The position numbers and the translations under genes were made by a program. This document shows, in pieces, positions 27,683-35,598 of a stretch of 53,201 nt of DNA; position 1 is the stretch's first letter; every line of letters begins with the position of its first letter. Origin of the DNA: an uncultured Bacteroidota bacterium (GTDB lineage: Bacteria > Bacteroidota > Bacteroidia > JABEUT01); the NCBI GenBank assembly GCA_903916255.1, contig CAIWVW010000101.1, positions 1-53,201 on the forward strand, read 5' to 3'. A model generated the notes under the pieces. That model worked only from the letters and a program-made list of their open reading frames with translations, was not told the DNA's origin and ran no database searches.

Positions 27683-28702
27683 ATGATTAAACTGCTCGTA
27701 TACCTTGCCATTGCTTTAGCTATTATCCTGATTGTCCAGTTAATGCGCATTTACCAGCTTTCCTCGGAAGTAAAAGGAAAACACATTGGAAAGGCTGACG
27801 ATGATGATAACCGGTCACAAGGCCTTCTGATGTTGTTGTTTGTATTGGCTTTATTCGCCGGCCTTATTTGGCTGCTTTTTGATGTGAGAGGTAAAATGCT
27901 GCCTCCTGCAGCTTCAGATGTGGGCACTATTTCAGACAATGTATATATGTTCAACTGGATAATTATTTTTATCGTATTCTTTGCAACTTCTTTTTTACTT
28001 TTCTATTTTCCTTTCCGATACAAAAAGCAAAAAGAATCGAAAGCTTATTTTTACCCGCATAATGATAAACTGGAATTGATTTGGACCGTTGTGCCATCTA
28101 TTGCTTTAGCGGTAATTATTATTTATGGATTAAGTTTATGGGGAAAAATGACAGGCACCCCTGACCCAAAATCAATGGTAATACAGGTTTATGCAAAGCA
28201 ATTCGACTGGACGGTTCGCTATTCAGGAGCAGATAACAAACTTGGAAGAACTGATTACAGGCTTATTGATGATGCATCTAACAATACCGTTGGAATGGAT
28301 TCTAAAGATACTGCCGGATGGGATGATTTTATGGTAAGAGGAGAATTTCATATTCCGGTAAATGTTCCGATTTTATTTAAATGCAATGCACGTGAAGTAA
28401 TGCATGGCGTTTACTTCCCGCACTTCCGCGACCAGATTAACTGTGTTCCCGGTATCACTACAGAATTACACTTTACGGCAACCATTACAACAGATTCGAT
28501 GCGGAAAATAACGCACGATACTGCCTTTGATTATGTTCTTTTATGTAACCGCGTATGCGGCTCAGGACACTACAATATGCCTATGAAAGTTGTTGTTGAC
28601 AGCCCCGACGAATTTAAAGCATGGATGGCAAAACAGCATCCGTTCTTCGCCGACTTGTACAATGCATATCATAAACAAGCTGTTCCTACAGCCATGAAAT
28701 AA
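27683..28702 (+). CDS. coxB: cytochrome c oxidase subunit II
   Basis: Subunit II receives electrons from cytochrome c at the binuclear CuA centre. The periplasmic cupredoxin domain has the copper ligands in MHGVYFPHF and in CNRVCGSGHYNM (two Cys, His and Met in the normal spacing). The 339-residue protein has four hydrophobic N-terminal helices (about 3-20, 46-66, 90-112 and 135-153) rather than the usual two; the extra pair is separated by an acidic loop, KADDDDNRSQ. It lies between actF and coxA. Confidence 0.95.
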   Translation: MIKLLVYLAIALAIILIVQLMRIYQLSSEVKGKHIGKADDDDNRSQGLLMLLFVLALFAGLIWLLFDVRGKMLPPAASDVGTISDNVYMFNWIIIFIVFFATSFLLFYFPFRYKKQKESKAYFYPHNDKLELIWTVVPSIALAVIIIYGLSLWGKMTGTPDPKSMVIQVYAKQFDWTVRYSGADNKLGRTDYRLIDDASNNTVGMDSKDTAGWDDFMVRGEFHIPVNVPILFKCNAREVMHGVYFPHFRDQINCVPGITTELHFTATITTDSMRKITHDTAFDYVLLCNRVCGSGHYNMPMKVVVDSPDEFKAWMAKQHPFFADLYNAYHKQAVPTAMK

Positions 28703-28748
28703 TGTTGCGGAATATTAATAAATTTGAAATACTAAACAGTAGATAGAT

Positions 28749-30572
28749 ATGGAAAACCACGCTCACGCTGACACACACGACACTGCTCACCATGCGGGCC
28801 ATGTTCACCACCATGAACATGCTAAGTTGTCATTCATTGAGAAGTATGTATTCAGCATGGACCATAAAACAATTAGCAAGCAATTCTTGTTCACTGCAAT
28901 GTTTATGGCTTTGGCCGCTGCTATTATGAGTACCTTGTTCAGGTTGCAATTGGCATGGCCTGGCCATTCGTTTCCTGTAATGCACTATTTCCTGGGTGAC
29001 CGCTGGGCCAAAGGCGGAATTCTTGACCCTAATATGTATCTTGGTTTGGTTACTATTCACGGAACCATCATGGTGTTCTTCCTTTTAACAGGTGGATTGA
29101 GCGGAACCTTTGCGAACCTTCTTATTCCACTTCAGGTAGGTGCGCGCGATATGGCATCTCCTATGTTGAATATGCTTTCTTATTGGTTCTTTCTTATCGC
29201 TTCTATTATAATGATGATTTCATTGTACGTTGAAACAGGGCCAGCTTCTGCCGGATGGACCATCTATCCTCCTTTAAGCGCGCTTCCTCAGGCTATTCCG
29301 GGTTCAGGTGCAGGTATGACCTTGTGGCTGTGCTCTATCTCTTTATTTGTTGTTTCTTCGCTTCTGGGCGGTTTGAATTATATCGTTACAGTATTGAACC
29401 TACGTACCAAAGGGATGAAAATGACCCGTATGCCACTTACTATTTGGGCTCTTTTAATTACCGCTGTTCTTGGTGTACTTTCTTTCCCGGTACTTTTCGG
29501 TGCTGCCATCTTATTGATATTTGACAGAAGCTTTGGAACCAGTTTTTACCTTTCCGATATATATATTGGCGGACAAGCTTTGTCTCAAACGGGCGGAAGT
29601 CCTGTATTGTTTGAACACTTATTCTGGTTCTTGGGCCACCCGGAAGTATATATCGTTATTATGCCGGCCTTTGGTATTATTTCAGAAATCATGTCGGTAA
29701 ATTCGCGTAAGCCTATTTTCGGTTACCGCGCCATGATTGGCTCTATGCTTGCTATCGCATTTTTGGCGTTTATCGTTTGGGGTCACCACATGTTTGTGAG
29801 TGGTATGAATCCATTTCTTGGTTCGGTATTTGTGTTCACTACACTCTTAATTGCAATTCCGTCCGCTATTAAAGCCTTCAACTACATTACCACGTTGTGG
29901 AAAGGGAACATCATTTTCAATCCGCAAATGTTGTTTGTAATAGGAGCCGTTTCCACCTTTATTTCCGGAGGTCTTACAGGTATTATCCTTGCCGATTCAG
30001 CGCTTGACGTAGCTGTTCACGGAACATATTTTGTGGTAGCCCACTTCCATATAGTAATGGGCCTTTCTGCTGTACTTGCCATGTTTGGCGGAGTTTATCA
30101 CTGGTTCCCAAAAATGTTTGGCCGTTTCATGAACAAGAAAATGGGGTACTGGCATTTCTGGCTCACATTTATTTGCGCTTACGGCGTATTCCTCCCAATG
30201 CACTTTGTAGGATTGGCAGGTGTTCCAAGAAGATATTTCAATAACGACCTCTATCCGGCATTTGAAAAACTGCAACACCTGAATATTATTATTACAGTAT
30301 TTGCAATTATCGGCGTATTGTCACAGTTCATATTCTTCTTCAATTTTTTCTACAGCATGTTCAAAGGGCCTAAATCAGAACAAAACCCCTGGAATGCCAA
30401 TACGTTGGAATGGACAACCCCTATTGTTCCGGAACACGGCAACTGGCCGGGAGCATTGCCTGAAGTTCACCGTTGGGCCTATGATTACAGCAAACCCGGC
30501 AAGGGCGTTGATTTTATTCCTCAAACCGTTCCTATGGAAGAAGGCGAGATGGATGAAGGCGAACATGTGTAA
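28749..30572 (+). CDS. coxA: cytochrome c oxidase subunit I
   Basis: Subunit I holds heme a and the heme a3-CuB site where O2 is reduced and protons are pumped. The protein shows the His-Tyr crosslink region GHPEVY, the CuB His pair WGHHMF, and the heme ligand region VVAHFHIVMG, as expected for an A-type heme-copper oxidase. The N-terminus is His-rich (ten His among residues 4-24), which is unusual, and the last 20 residues are acidic. It is the last gene of the operon; a terminator follows within 25 bp, so subunit III and assembly factors must be encoded elsewhere. Confidence 0.96.
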   Translation: MENHAHADTHDTAHHAGHVHHHEHAKLSFIEKYVFSMDHKTISKQFLFTAMFMALAAAIMSTLFRLQLAWPGHSFPVMHYFLGDRWAKGGILDPNMYLGLVTIHGTIMVFFLLTGGLSGTFANLLIPLQVGARDMASPMLNMLSYWFFLIASIIMMISLYVETGPASAGWTIYPPLSALPQAIPGSGAGMTLWLCSISLFVVSSLLGGLNYIVTVLNLRTKGMKMTRMPLTIWALLITAVLGVLSFPVLFGAAILLIFDRSFGTSFYLSDIYIGGQALSQTGGSPVLFEHLFWFLGHPEVYIVIMPAFGIISEIMSVNSRKPIFGYRAMIGSMLAIAFLAFIVWGHHMFVSGMNPFLGSVFVFTTLLIAIPSAIKAFNYITTLWKGNIIFNPQMLFVIGAVSTFISGGLTGIILADSALDVAVHGTYFVVAHFHIVMGLSAVLAMFGGVYHWFPKMFGRFMNKKMGYWHFWLTFICAYGVFLPMHFVGLAGVPRRYFNNDLYPAFEKLQHLNIIITVFAIIGVLSQFIFFFNFFYSMFKGPKSEQNPWNANTLEWTTPIVPEHGNWPGALPEVHRWAYDYSKPGKGVDFIPQTVPMEEGEMDEGEHV

Positions 30573-30594
30573 TGCCCATCGGCTTTAAAAAATT

Positions 30595-30625
30595 AAAACC
30601 CCGGCGGAAATGTCGGGGTTTTTTT
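30595..30625 (+). terminator. rho-independent terminator of the act-cox operon
   Basis: AAAACCCCG (30595-30603) pairs with CGGGGTTTT (30614-30622) across a short loop, and seven T residues end at 30625. It lies 23 bp past the coxA stop and separates the oxidase operon from nuoA. Confidence 0.85.
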
Positions 30626-30672
30626 GTGTTGTGAAAATTAGCTGATTTATTTTTCCGCTTCCCAAATATGCT

Positions 30673-30680
30673 TAACTTTG
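30673..30680 (+). promoter_or_regulatory. possible -7 box for nuoABCD
   Basis: TAACTTTG matches TAnnTTTG and lies 22 bp before the nuoA ATG. No TTG is present 17-23 bp upstream, so this is a partial match, but a promoter is expected here because a terminator precedes it. Confidence 0.45.
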
Positions 30681-30702
30681 CGATGTAATTAATATTAATA
30701 AC

Positions 30703-31077
30703 ATGTATTCAGCCAACGGACCTATTGATTATCTTCCCATCATAATTACTGTGCTGGTAGCAGGAGGCTTTGTGGTAACCACTATGTTTGTGTCCAATAT
30801 ACTTGGGCCAAAGCGTAAAAACAAAACCAAACTCGACCCTTTTGAATGTGGTATCGAATCGCAGGGGAACGCACGTATTCCGTTTTCGGTTAAATATTTT
30901 CTGGCGGCTATATTATTCGTGCTTTTTGATGTTGAAGTAATTTTCCTTTATCCCTGGGCCGTTGACTTCCGAACATTAGGAATGGCTGGCCTTTGGGAGA
31001 TGCTTTCATATATGGCTGTAATCTTAATCGGGTTTTTCTACATCCTGAAAAAAGGTGCGCTTAAGTGGGACCATTGA
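30703..31077 (+). CDS. nuoA: NADH-quinone oxidoreductase subunit A
   Basis: NuoA is a three-helix membrane subunit of complex I near the quinone site. The 124-residue protein has the conserved loop KTKLDPFECGIESQGNARIP, with the quinone-site cysteine, followed by FSVKYFLAAILFVLFDVEVIFLYPWA, divided here across two helices. Length and topology are normal. It begins the nuoABCD run after the oxidase terminator. Confidence 0.96.
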   Translation: MYSANGPIDYLPIIITVLVAGGFVVTTMFVSNILGPKRKNKTKLDPFECGIESQGNARIPFSVKYFLAAILFVLFDVEVIFLYPWAVDFRTLGMAGLWEMLSYMAVILIGFFYILKKGALKWDH

Positions 31078-31084
31078 TTAAAAC

Positions 31085-31120
31085 AGTTTATAAAGTAAAA
31101 AGTTTATAAAGTAAAAAGTA
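31085..31120. repeat. 16-bp tandem repeat between nuoA and nuoB
   Basis: The unit AGTTTATAAAGTAAAA occurs at 31085-31100 and again at 31101-31116, followed by AGTA. It sits directly before the nuoB ATG (31123), inside an operon where no promoter is needed. Confidence 0.75.
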
Positions 31121-31122
31121 TT

Positions 31123-31686
31123 ATGGACACAGAAGTTATAGAAAAAAACGATATACAACTGGCCTCTTCTCCTCCTGGAATTGAAGGTCCCGGATTCTTT
31201 GCTACACGTTTGGATAAAGTAATTGGGCTGGCCCGTGCAAATTCCATTTGGCCCTTGCCTTTTGCTACATCCTGCTGCGGAATTGAATTCATGGCTACTA
31301 TGGCTGCTCACTATGATATGGGCCGTTTTGGAGCAGAGCGTTTAAGCTTCTCGCCACGTCAGGCTGACCTTTTAATGGTGATGGGAACCATTGCCAAAAA
31401 GATGGGCCCGATTTTAAAACAAGTATATAGCCAAATGGCAGAACCGCGCTGGGTGCTCTCCATGGGTGCTTGCGCTTCCAGCGGCGGCATATTTGATACA
31501 TATAGCGTATTACAGGGCATTGACCGTATTATTCCGGTAGATGTTTATGTGCCCGGTTGCCCTCCGCGCCCTGAACAGGTTTTGGATGGTATTGTAAGGA
31601 TTCAGGAATTGATAAAGAATGAATCGCTGCGCAGAAGGAACCAGCCCGAATACAAGGATATGCTTGCCAAATACGGAATTGAATAA
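31123..31686 (+). CDS. nuoB: NADH-quinone oxidoreductase subunit B
   Basis: NuoB holds cluster N2, the last iron-sulphur centre before quinone in complex I. The 187-residue protein shows the four ligand cysteines: the adjacent pair C51-C52 in [10 protein letters not shown]117 in [10 protein letters not shown] and C146 in [10 protein letters not shown]. The central [15 protein letters not shown] is also typical. It is preceded by a tandem repeat and followed by nuoC after only 3 bp. Confidence 0.97.
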   Translation: MDTEVIEKNDIQLASSPPGIEGPGFFATRLDKVIGLARANSIWPLPFATSCCGIEFMATMAAHYDMGRFGAERLSFSPRQADLLMVMGTIAKKMGPILKQVYSQMAEPRWVLSMGACASSGGIFDTYSVLQGIDRIIPVDVYVPGCPPRPEQVLDGIVRIQELIKNESLRRRNQPEYKDMLAKYGIE

Positions 31687-31689
31687 ATT

Positions 31690-32199
31690 ATGGAAGAGCA
31701 AGAATTATTGACTTCAGTAGATGCCAAGCTGAAAGCGGAATTTGGTGATGCCATTATTTCCGCTGAAATGATGCGTGAATTCCCGGTTTTTACCATTAAG
31801 AAAGATAAAATTGTAGACGTAATAAAATTCCTTTACGATGACCCTGAAATGGAATTCCGCTTTCTCACAGACCTTTGCGGCATCCATTTCCCCGATAACA
31901 AAGGGCAGGAATTAGGTGTAGTATACCACTTGCATAATATGCCGAAGAATTGGAGAATCCGCTTGCGCATATTCTTCAGCGTGAATGATGCAGTAGTGCC
32001 TACCTTAACCACTGTATTCTCTGCGGCTAACTGGCAGGAAAGGGAAACGTATGACTTCTACGGAATCGTGTTTAAGGGGCACCCCAATATGATTCGTATT
32101 ATGAATGTTGATGATATGACAGGCTTCCCGTTAAGAAAGGAATTTCCGCTGGAGGACCAGAACCGTGAAGATAAAAACGACAGTATGTTTGGTAGATAA
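31690..32199 (+). CDS. nuoC: NADH-quinone oxidoreductase subunit C
   Basis: NuoC is the 30-kDa peripheral subunit of complex I. The 169-residue protein has the signature WQERETYDFYGIVFKGHPN and ends with the usual LRKEFPLEDQ segment. It is separate from nuoD, not fused as in enterobacteria. It follows nuoB closely and nuoD starts 9 bp after its stop. Confidence 0.96.
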   Translation: MEEQELLTSVDAKLKAEFGDAIISAEMMREFPVFTIKKDKIVDVIKFLYDDPEMEFRFLTDLCGIHFPDNKGQELGVVYHLHNMPKNWRIRLRIFFSVNDAVVPTLTTVFSAANWQERETYDFYGIVFKGHPNMIRIMNVDDMTGFPLRKEFPLEDQNREDKNDSMFGR

Positions 32200-32207
32200 T
32201 AGTACAT

Positions 32208-33443
32208 ATGCCTACAAATAAAAAAGACATTGCAGAAACTCCGGTGATTAATGCTGAAAAGCTGGAGGAAAAAGAGTATACCACACTCAACCTTGGCCCT
32301 TCGCACCCTGCTACGCACGGGGTGTTCCAGAATATATTGACAATGGACGGGGAAATTATTGTTGACTCGATACCAACAGTGGGTTACATTCACCGCGCTT
32401 TTGAAAAACTGGCTGAACACCGCCCCTATAATCAGATTACGCCTATTACCGACCGCCTTAATTATTGCTCATCGCCAATTAACAATATGGGTTGGCACAT
32501 GACGGTTGAAAAATTGATTGAAGCCAAGTTGCCCAAGCGTGTCGAATACATGCGCATCATCATTATGGAACTTTCGCGTATAGCCGACCATTTGGTTTGC
32601 AACAGCGTAATTGGCGTGGATAGTGGTGCTTTAACCGGTTTTGTATATGTATTTGAAGAACGCGAAAAAATTTACGAAATATTTGAAGCTATTTGCGGAG
32701 CACGGCTTACTACCAACATTGGCCGCATTGGAGGATTTGAAAGGGATTTCCCGGATGCTGCATGGGCCAAGATTCACAAATTTATAGAGGAGTTTCCTAA
32801 AGTATTAAAAGAGTTTGAAAAACTGTTGGTTCGTAACCGCATCTTTATGGACCGCACCATTGGCGCAGGTTCCATCAGTGCTGAAAGAGCTTTAAATTAT
32901 GGCTTCACAGGTCCTAACCTTCGCGCTGCGGGTGTAGATTATGATGTTCGTGCCATGAACCCGTATTCCAGTTATGAAGATTTTGAATTTACGATACCTG
33001 TCGGCACCCATGGTGATACTTACGACCGCTTTATGGTGCGTGAAGATGAAATTTGGCAAAGTTTCAGCATTATAAAACAGGCTATAGCCAAAATTGAAAA
33101 ACTGCCCGCTGGCGTGTTTCATGCCGATATACCGAGTTTTTACCTGCCTCCTAAAGAGGAAGTGTATAACAATATGGAAGCGCTTATTTACCACTTTAAA
33201 ATTGTGATGGGCGAAACAGATGTACCTAAAGGTGAGGTTTATCATGCGGTGGAAGGCGGAAACGGCGAACTGGGCTTTTACCTTGTCAGCGATGGTGGCA
33301 GAACCCCATACCGTCTGCATTTCCGCAGGCCATGTTTTATTTGCTATCAGGCATATCCTGAAATGATTCGCGGACACTTGCTTTCAGATGCTATTGTTAC
33401 CATGAGCAGCCTGAATGTGATTGCCGGAGAACTGGACGCCTGA
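32208..33443 (+). CDS. nuoD: NADH-quinone oxidoreductase subunit D
   Basis: NuoD is the 49-kDa subunit that forms the quinone cavity with NuoB. The 411-residue protein has the typical LGPSHPATHGV near the start, GYIHRAFEKLAEHRPYNQ, and the end motif RPPCF-like HFRRPCFICYQAYPEM; the final SSLNVIAGELDA is intact. Normally nuoE follows in Bacteroidota; here the run ends and a repeat-rich accessory region begins 30 bp later, so the rest of complex I must be elsewhere. Confidence 0.97.
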   Translation: MPTNKKDIAETPVINAEKLEEKEYTTLNLGPSHPATHGVFQNILTMDGEIIVDSIPTVGYIHRAFEKLAEHRPYNQITPITDRLNYCSSPINNMGWHMTVEKLIEAKLPKRVEYMRIIIMELSRIADHLVCNSVIGVDSGALTGFVYVFEEREKIYEIFEAICGARLTTNIGRIGGFERDFPDAAWAKIHKFIEEFPKVLKEFEKLLVRNRIFMDRTIGAGSISAERALNYGFTGPNLRAAGVDYDVRAMNPYSSYEDFEFTIPVGTHGDTYDRFMVREDEIWQSFSIIKQAIAKIEKLPAGVFHADIPSFYLPPKEEVYNNMEALIYHFKIVMGETDVPKGEVYHAVEGGNGELGFYLVSDGGRTPYRLHFRRPCFICYQAYPEMIRGHLLSDAIVTMSSLNVIAGELDA

Positions 33444-33872
33444 TTCAAACAATTTCCTTAAAATTTTGTGCATTTTTTGTTCCTCCGAAATGTCCAGGTT
33501 TTATGCGTATTTGAAAACTGTGACAATGTTACTCTAAGCCAATACGGGCATAGGTTTGAGGTTATGTCACAGTGAACTTGAATTTTTGTGACATTTTTGA
33601 TGAAAGGCAAATGGGTGGTAAATGCAGGTCATTGACTTTTGGGGAAAAAGACATTTTAATACAGGTCGGAGCCCGACAGGCAAATATTAAAGGCAGTGTA
33701 ATTAAAAATTACAAATTAATAGGCACTGATTGCAAATCAGCACCTACGGGGGCCTGATATGCCAATCCACTAAATAGCGGTACCGCATTAGGTCGGAGCC
33801 CGAGCCGGATAGGCTATTATAAAAGTCATTGACTTTTGAAGAAAGCAACAAACTTTACCCTTAATTTACGGA
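33444..33872. other. repeat-rich gap after nuoD
   Basis: The 429-bp gap has no supported gene. It contains the palindromic element at 33676-33751, the 13-mer GGTCGGAGCCCGA twice (33664-33676 and 33791-33803), and the 14-mer GTCATTGACTTTTG twice (33628-33641 and 33825-33838). A TGTGACA / TGTCACA word also repeats between about 33520 and 33595. A 61-codon open frame at 33572-33757 runs through these repeats and is not credible. Confidence 0.6.
33676..33751 (+). repeat. palindromic repeat element, copy 1
   Basis: Core GGCACTGATTGCAAATCAG plus CACCTACGGGGG, preceded by AATATTAAAGGCAGTGTAA and ATTACAAATTAATA. The core folds as GGCACTGATT / AATCAGCACC with a GCA loop. Other copies are at 34109-34142, 34517-34595 and 37245-37277 (reverse). 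Confidence 0.8.
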
Positions 33873-34106
33873 ATGAAGAAAAAGAAAAAAGCCCCCAATA
33901 AGGATTTACAGAAACTGGCTAAGCGCATTAAAACATTACGCTTAAACCAGGGATATACCAATTTAGAGCACTTTGCTTTTGACCACTTTATTGCCCGAAC
34001 ACAGTATGCACGCTATGAACAAGGGGAAGATTTGCGCTTTACAAGCCTGCTTAAGTTGACAAGGGCCTTTGGGATTAGTTTAGAGGAATTCTTTGAAGGG
34101 TTTTAA
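33873..34106 (+). CDS. small XRE-family helix-turn-helix regulator
   Basis: The 77-residue protein is a single Cro/CI-type DNA-binding domain. After a basic N-terminus (KKKKKAPNK) the five-helix fold can be followed: LAKRIKTLRLNQGYTNLEHFA, then FIARTQYARYEQGEDLR, which contains the recognition helix, and TSLLKLTRAFGISLEEFF. It stands alone in the accessory region, with repeats on both sides, and could regulate itself or a neighbouring module. The start follows a GTCATTGACTTTTG copy, a possible operator, which is inference. Confidence 0.85.
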   Translation: MKKKKKAPNKDLQKLAKRIKTLRLNQGYTNLEHFAFDHFIARTQYARYEQGEDLRFTSLLKLTRAFGISLEEFFEGF

Positions 34107-34108
34107 TA

Positions 34109-34142
34109 AGGCACTTATTGCAAATCAGCGCCTACTGGGGGG
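34109..34142 (+). repeat. palindromic repeat element, copy 2
   Basis: GGCACTTATTGCAAATCAGC then GCCTACTGGGGGG. It starts 2 bp after the stop codon of the XRE gene and lacks the longer upstream part of copies 1 and 3. Confidence 0.75.
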
Positions 34143-34179
34143 ATTAAGAACGTACCGAATTTTTATTTATTTTTGCATT

Positions 34180-34374
34180 ATGACCACTGCACTAAATAAA
34201 GTTTTATCGAAAATAAGCCACCTGCCCGAAATGGAACAGGATGCAATTGCCTATATGTTGAAAGAGGAACTGGAGTGGCAGAAATCTTATAGTAAATCAC
34301 AAAAGGTACTTTCAACGCTTGCATCGGAAGCATTGGCGGAATATGCCAAGGGCAAAACCCAACCGTTGGTGTGA
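34180..34374 (+). pseudogene. truncated antitoxin of a RelE/ParE-type toxin-antitoxin locus
   Basis: The frame gives a 64-residue acidic helical protein (SHLPEMEQDAIAYMLKEELE, LASEALAEYAKGKTQPLV). From memory, intact antitoxins of this family run through EALAEYRAGKTQPL and continue a few residues (often DPDxL). Here the frame stops one codon after KTQPL, and the next in-phase sense is the tail of the cognate toxin (34368-34448). The ATG at 34180 is preferred to the longer frame from 34093, because the extension is repeat sequence. A TATTTTTG box at 34168-34175 is only 4 bp upstream. Confidence 0.7.
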
Positions 34375-34448
34375 AAGAAGGTAATACACTTATTTGGTTT
34401 TGGATATGCTCCCACAGCGAGTACAATAAATTAGTTGCCTCTTTATAG
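34368..34448 (+). pseudogene. remnant C-terminus of the cognate RelE/ParE-like toxin
   Basis: Reading from 34368 in the frame that is +1 to the antitoxin gives GVKEGNTLIWFWICSHSEYN then KLVASL and a TAG at 34446. This matches the C-terminal strand of the toxins normally paired with this antitoxin (typical wording ALGVKEGNxIxWFWIGSHxEY). Only the last 26 codons remain, so the toxin is dead. The deletion joint is at about 34366-34370. The family match is from memory. Confidence 0.65.
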
Positions 34449-34516
34449 GTCCGAGCCGGAATACTAACCACGGAGACACGGAGGGCACGGATTTGCACAA
34501 AGGCAGGATAAACCGG

Positions 34517-34595
34517 ACTGGCAAATAGTAAAGGCAGGGTAAACAAAGATTACAAATTATAAGGCACTGATTGCAAAGCAGCGCCTACGGGGGGG
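34517..34595 (+). repeat. palindromic repeat element, copy 3
   Basis: Nearly the same extended unit as copy 1: GGCAAATAGTAAAGGCAGGG, then ATTACAAATTATAAGGCACT and GATTGCAAAGCAGCGCCTACGG, divided here. Its terminal G run touches the stop codon of the DUF262 gene at 34596. Confidence 0.8.
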
Positions 34596-35597
34596 TTATT
34601 TAAGTATTTGCTTTATAAATATTTCAGCTCTTTTAACTCTTGCTTGTCTGCTATTTGTTCCAGTGTACATATATGCATAGTAAGTTGCAAATTCATTAGT
34701 GTCCTTTGGAGTATATTTACTAGCAAGCACATTCTTTTCCATCTCAATAAGTTTAGGTTTAATTTTTTCAAAATCAATGTATTTCGCGCGTGAAAGCTCA
34801 ACAACTAAAGTGAAAAAATTAGATTTCCTATACCAAATAGAATCTGGGTCAAGACCAAGCAATTTTATACCATCAAGCACAGAAATAATAATTTCTCTTA
34901 TTAAATCCTTATTGTGATATTCATCATTGAAAGAAGCAATATAAGTTTCAATTTCTTTATCTCCTGTAAAATATCCACCGGTTTCAATCGTTGCCATTGT
35001 TAAAAGAATAAAATGCAAGTCAGACATTCGTGACATTTCTGAATCACTAAATATTGGGATATGTTCAGTGTCGATGCTTTTTAGTATCTCCTTCGCTGTA
35101 GATATAAACTCGCCATCATATACAGCATTATGAATTTCCACCTGCTCAAGGCTAAATTTAGTTTGATTAATACGCTTAAATATTTCTCGAATAATTTCGG
35201 AAGAAATATCCTCAAGATCACGAATTACAACTTTGTAATTAACAAATTCAGCTTGCTCTTCAGGGCTCAATTTTTTGTACTTCGGAACAAGTTTTCCAAA
35301 AATTTTTGACTCTTCGGGCTCATCAATATATTGAATAATTGTGCTTAATCTTTGTTGCCCATCCACAACTACCTCTTGAGTTTCTATCTTCTCAATATCA
35401 ATCCCGGATTGAGCCGTATATATTTCGGGAAATGGTAATCCTTTCAAAATAGTTTCAATGAATGCCTCTTTATGTGAAGGAGTCCAAACAAATTTTCTTT
35501 GAAAATCCGGTTGTAGAATAAGTGATTTTTCTTTAATTCGTTTGTACAAGTCTCCAATTTTTTTATTACTTGGGCTTGATGGTAATTGTTTAGCCAT
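34596..35597 (-). CDS. stand-alone DUF262 (ParB/Srx-like NTPase) domain protein
   Basis: The 333-residue protein is a DUF262 domain without the HNH/DUF1524 nuclease half found in GmrSD-type type IV restriction enzymes. Visible motifs are QPDFQRKFVW (29-38), LKGLPFPEIY (51-60) and the NTP-binding VVDGQQRLSTI (77-87). In GmrS-like proteins this domain binds and hydrolyses nucleotides and controls the nuclease. The ATG is one nucleotide after the stop of the nucleotidyltransferase gene, so the pair is co-translated. Codon use is A/T-rich compared with nuo and typA, suggesting recent acquisition. A defence role is inference. Confidence 0.85.
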   Translation of the reverse strand: MAKQLPSSPSNKKIGDLYKRIKEKSLILQPDFQRKFVWTPSHKEAFIETILKGLPFPEIYTAQSGIDIEKIETQEVVVDGQQRLSTIIQYIDEPEESKIFGKLVPKYKKLSPEEQAEFVNYKVVIRDLEDISSEIIREIFKRINQTKFSLEQVEIHNAVYDGEFISTAKEILKSIDTEHIPIFSDSEMSRMSDLHFILLTMATIETGGYFTGDKEIETYIASFNDEYHNKDLIREIIISVLDGIKLLGLDPDSIWYRKSNFFTLVVELSRAKYIDFEKIKPKLIEMEKNVLASKYTPKDTNEFATYYAYMYTGTNSRQARVKRAEIFIKQILK

Positions 35598-35598
35598 A

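Noticed and set aside
32892-33377. 161-codon open frame antisense to nuoD
   Set aside because: It lies fully inside a conserved complex I gene on the opposite strand, has no recognisable domain and arises from codon bias.
33572-33757. 61-codon open frame after nuoD
   Set aside because: It is translated from the dispersed repeats (palindrome and GGTCGGAGCCCGA) and ends inside the palindrome.
33676-34595. Integron attC sites
   Set aside because: The palindromes lack the attC core sites and no integrase is present; the cassettes do not share direction.
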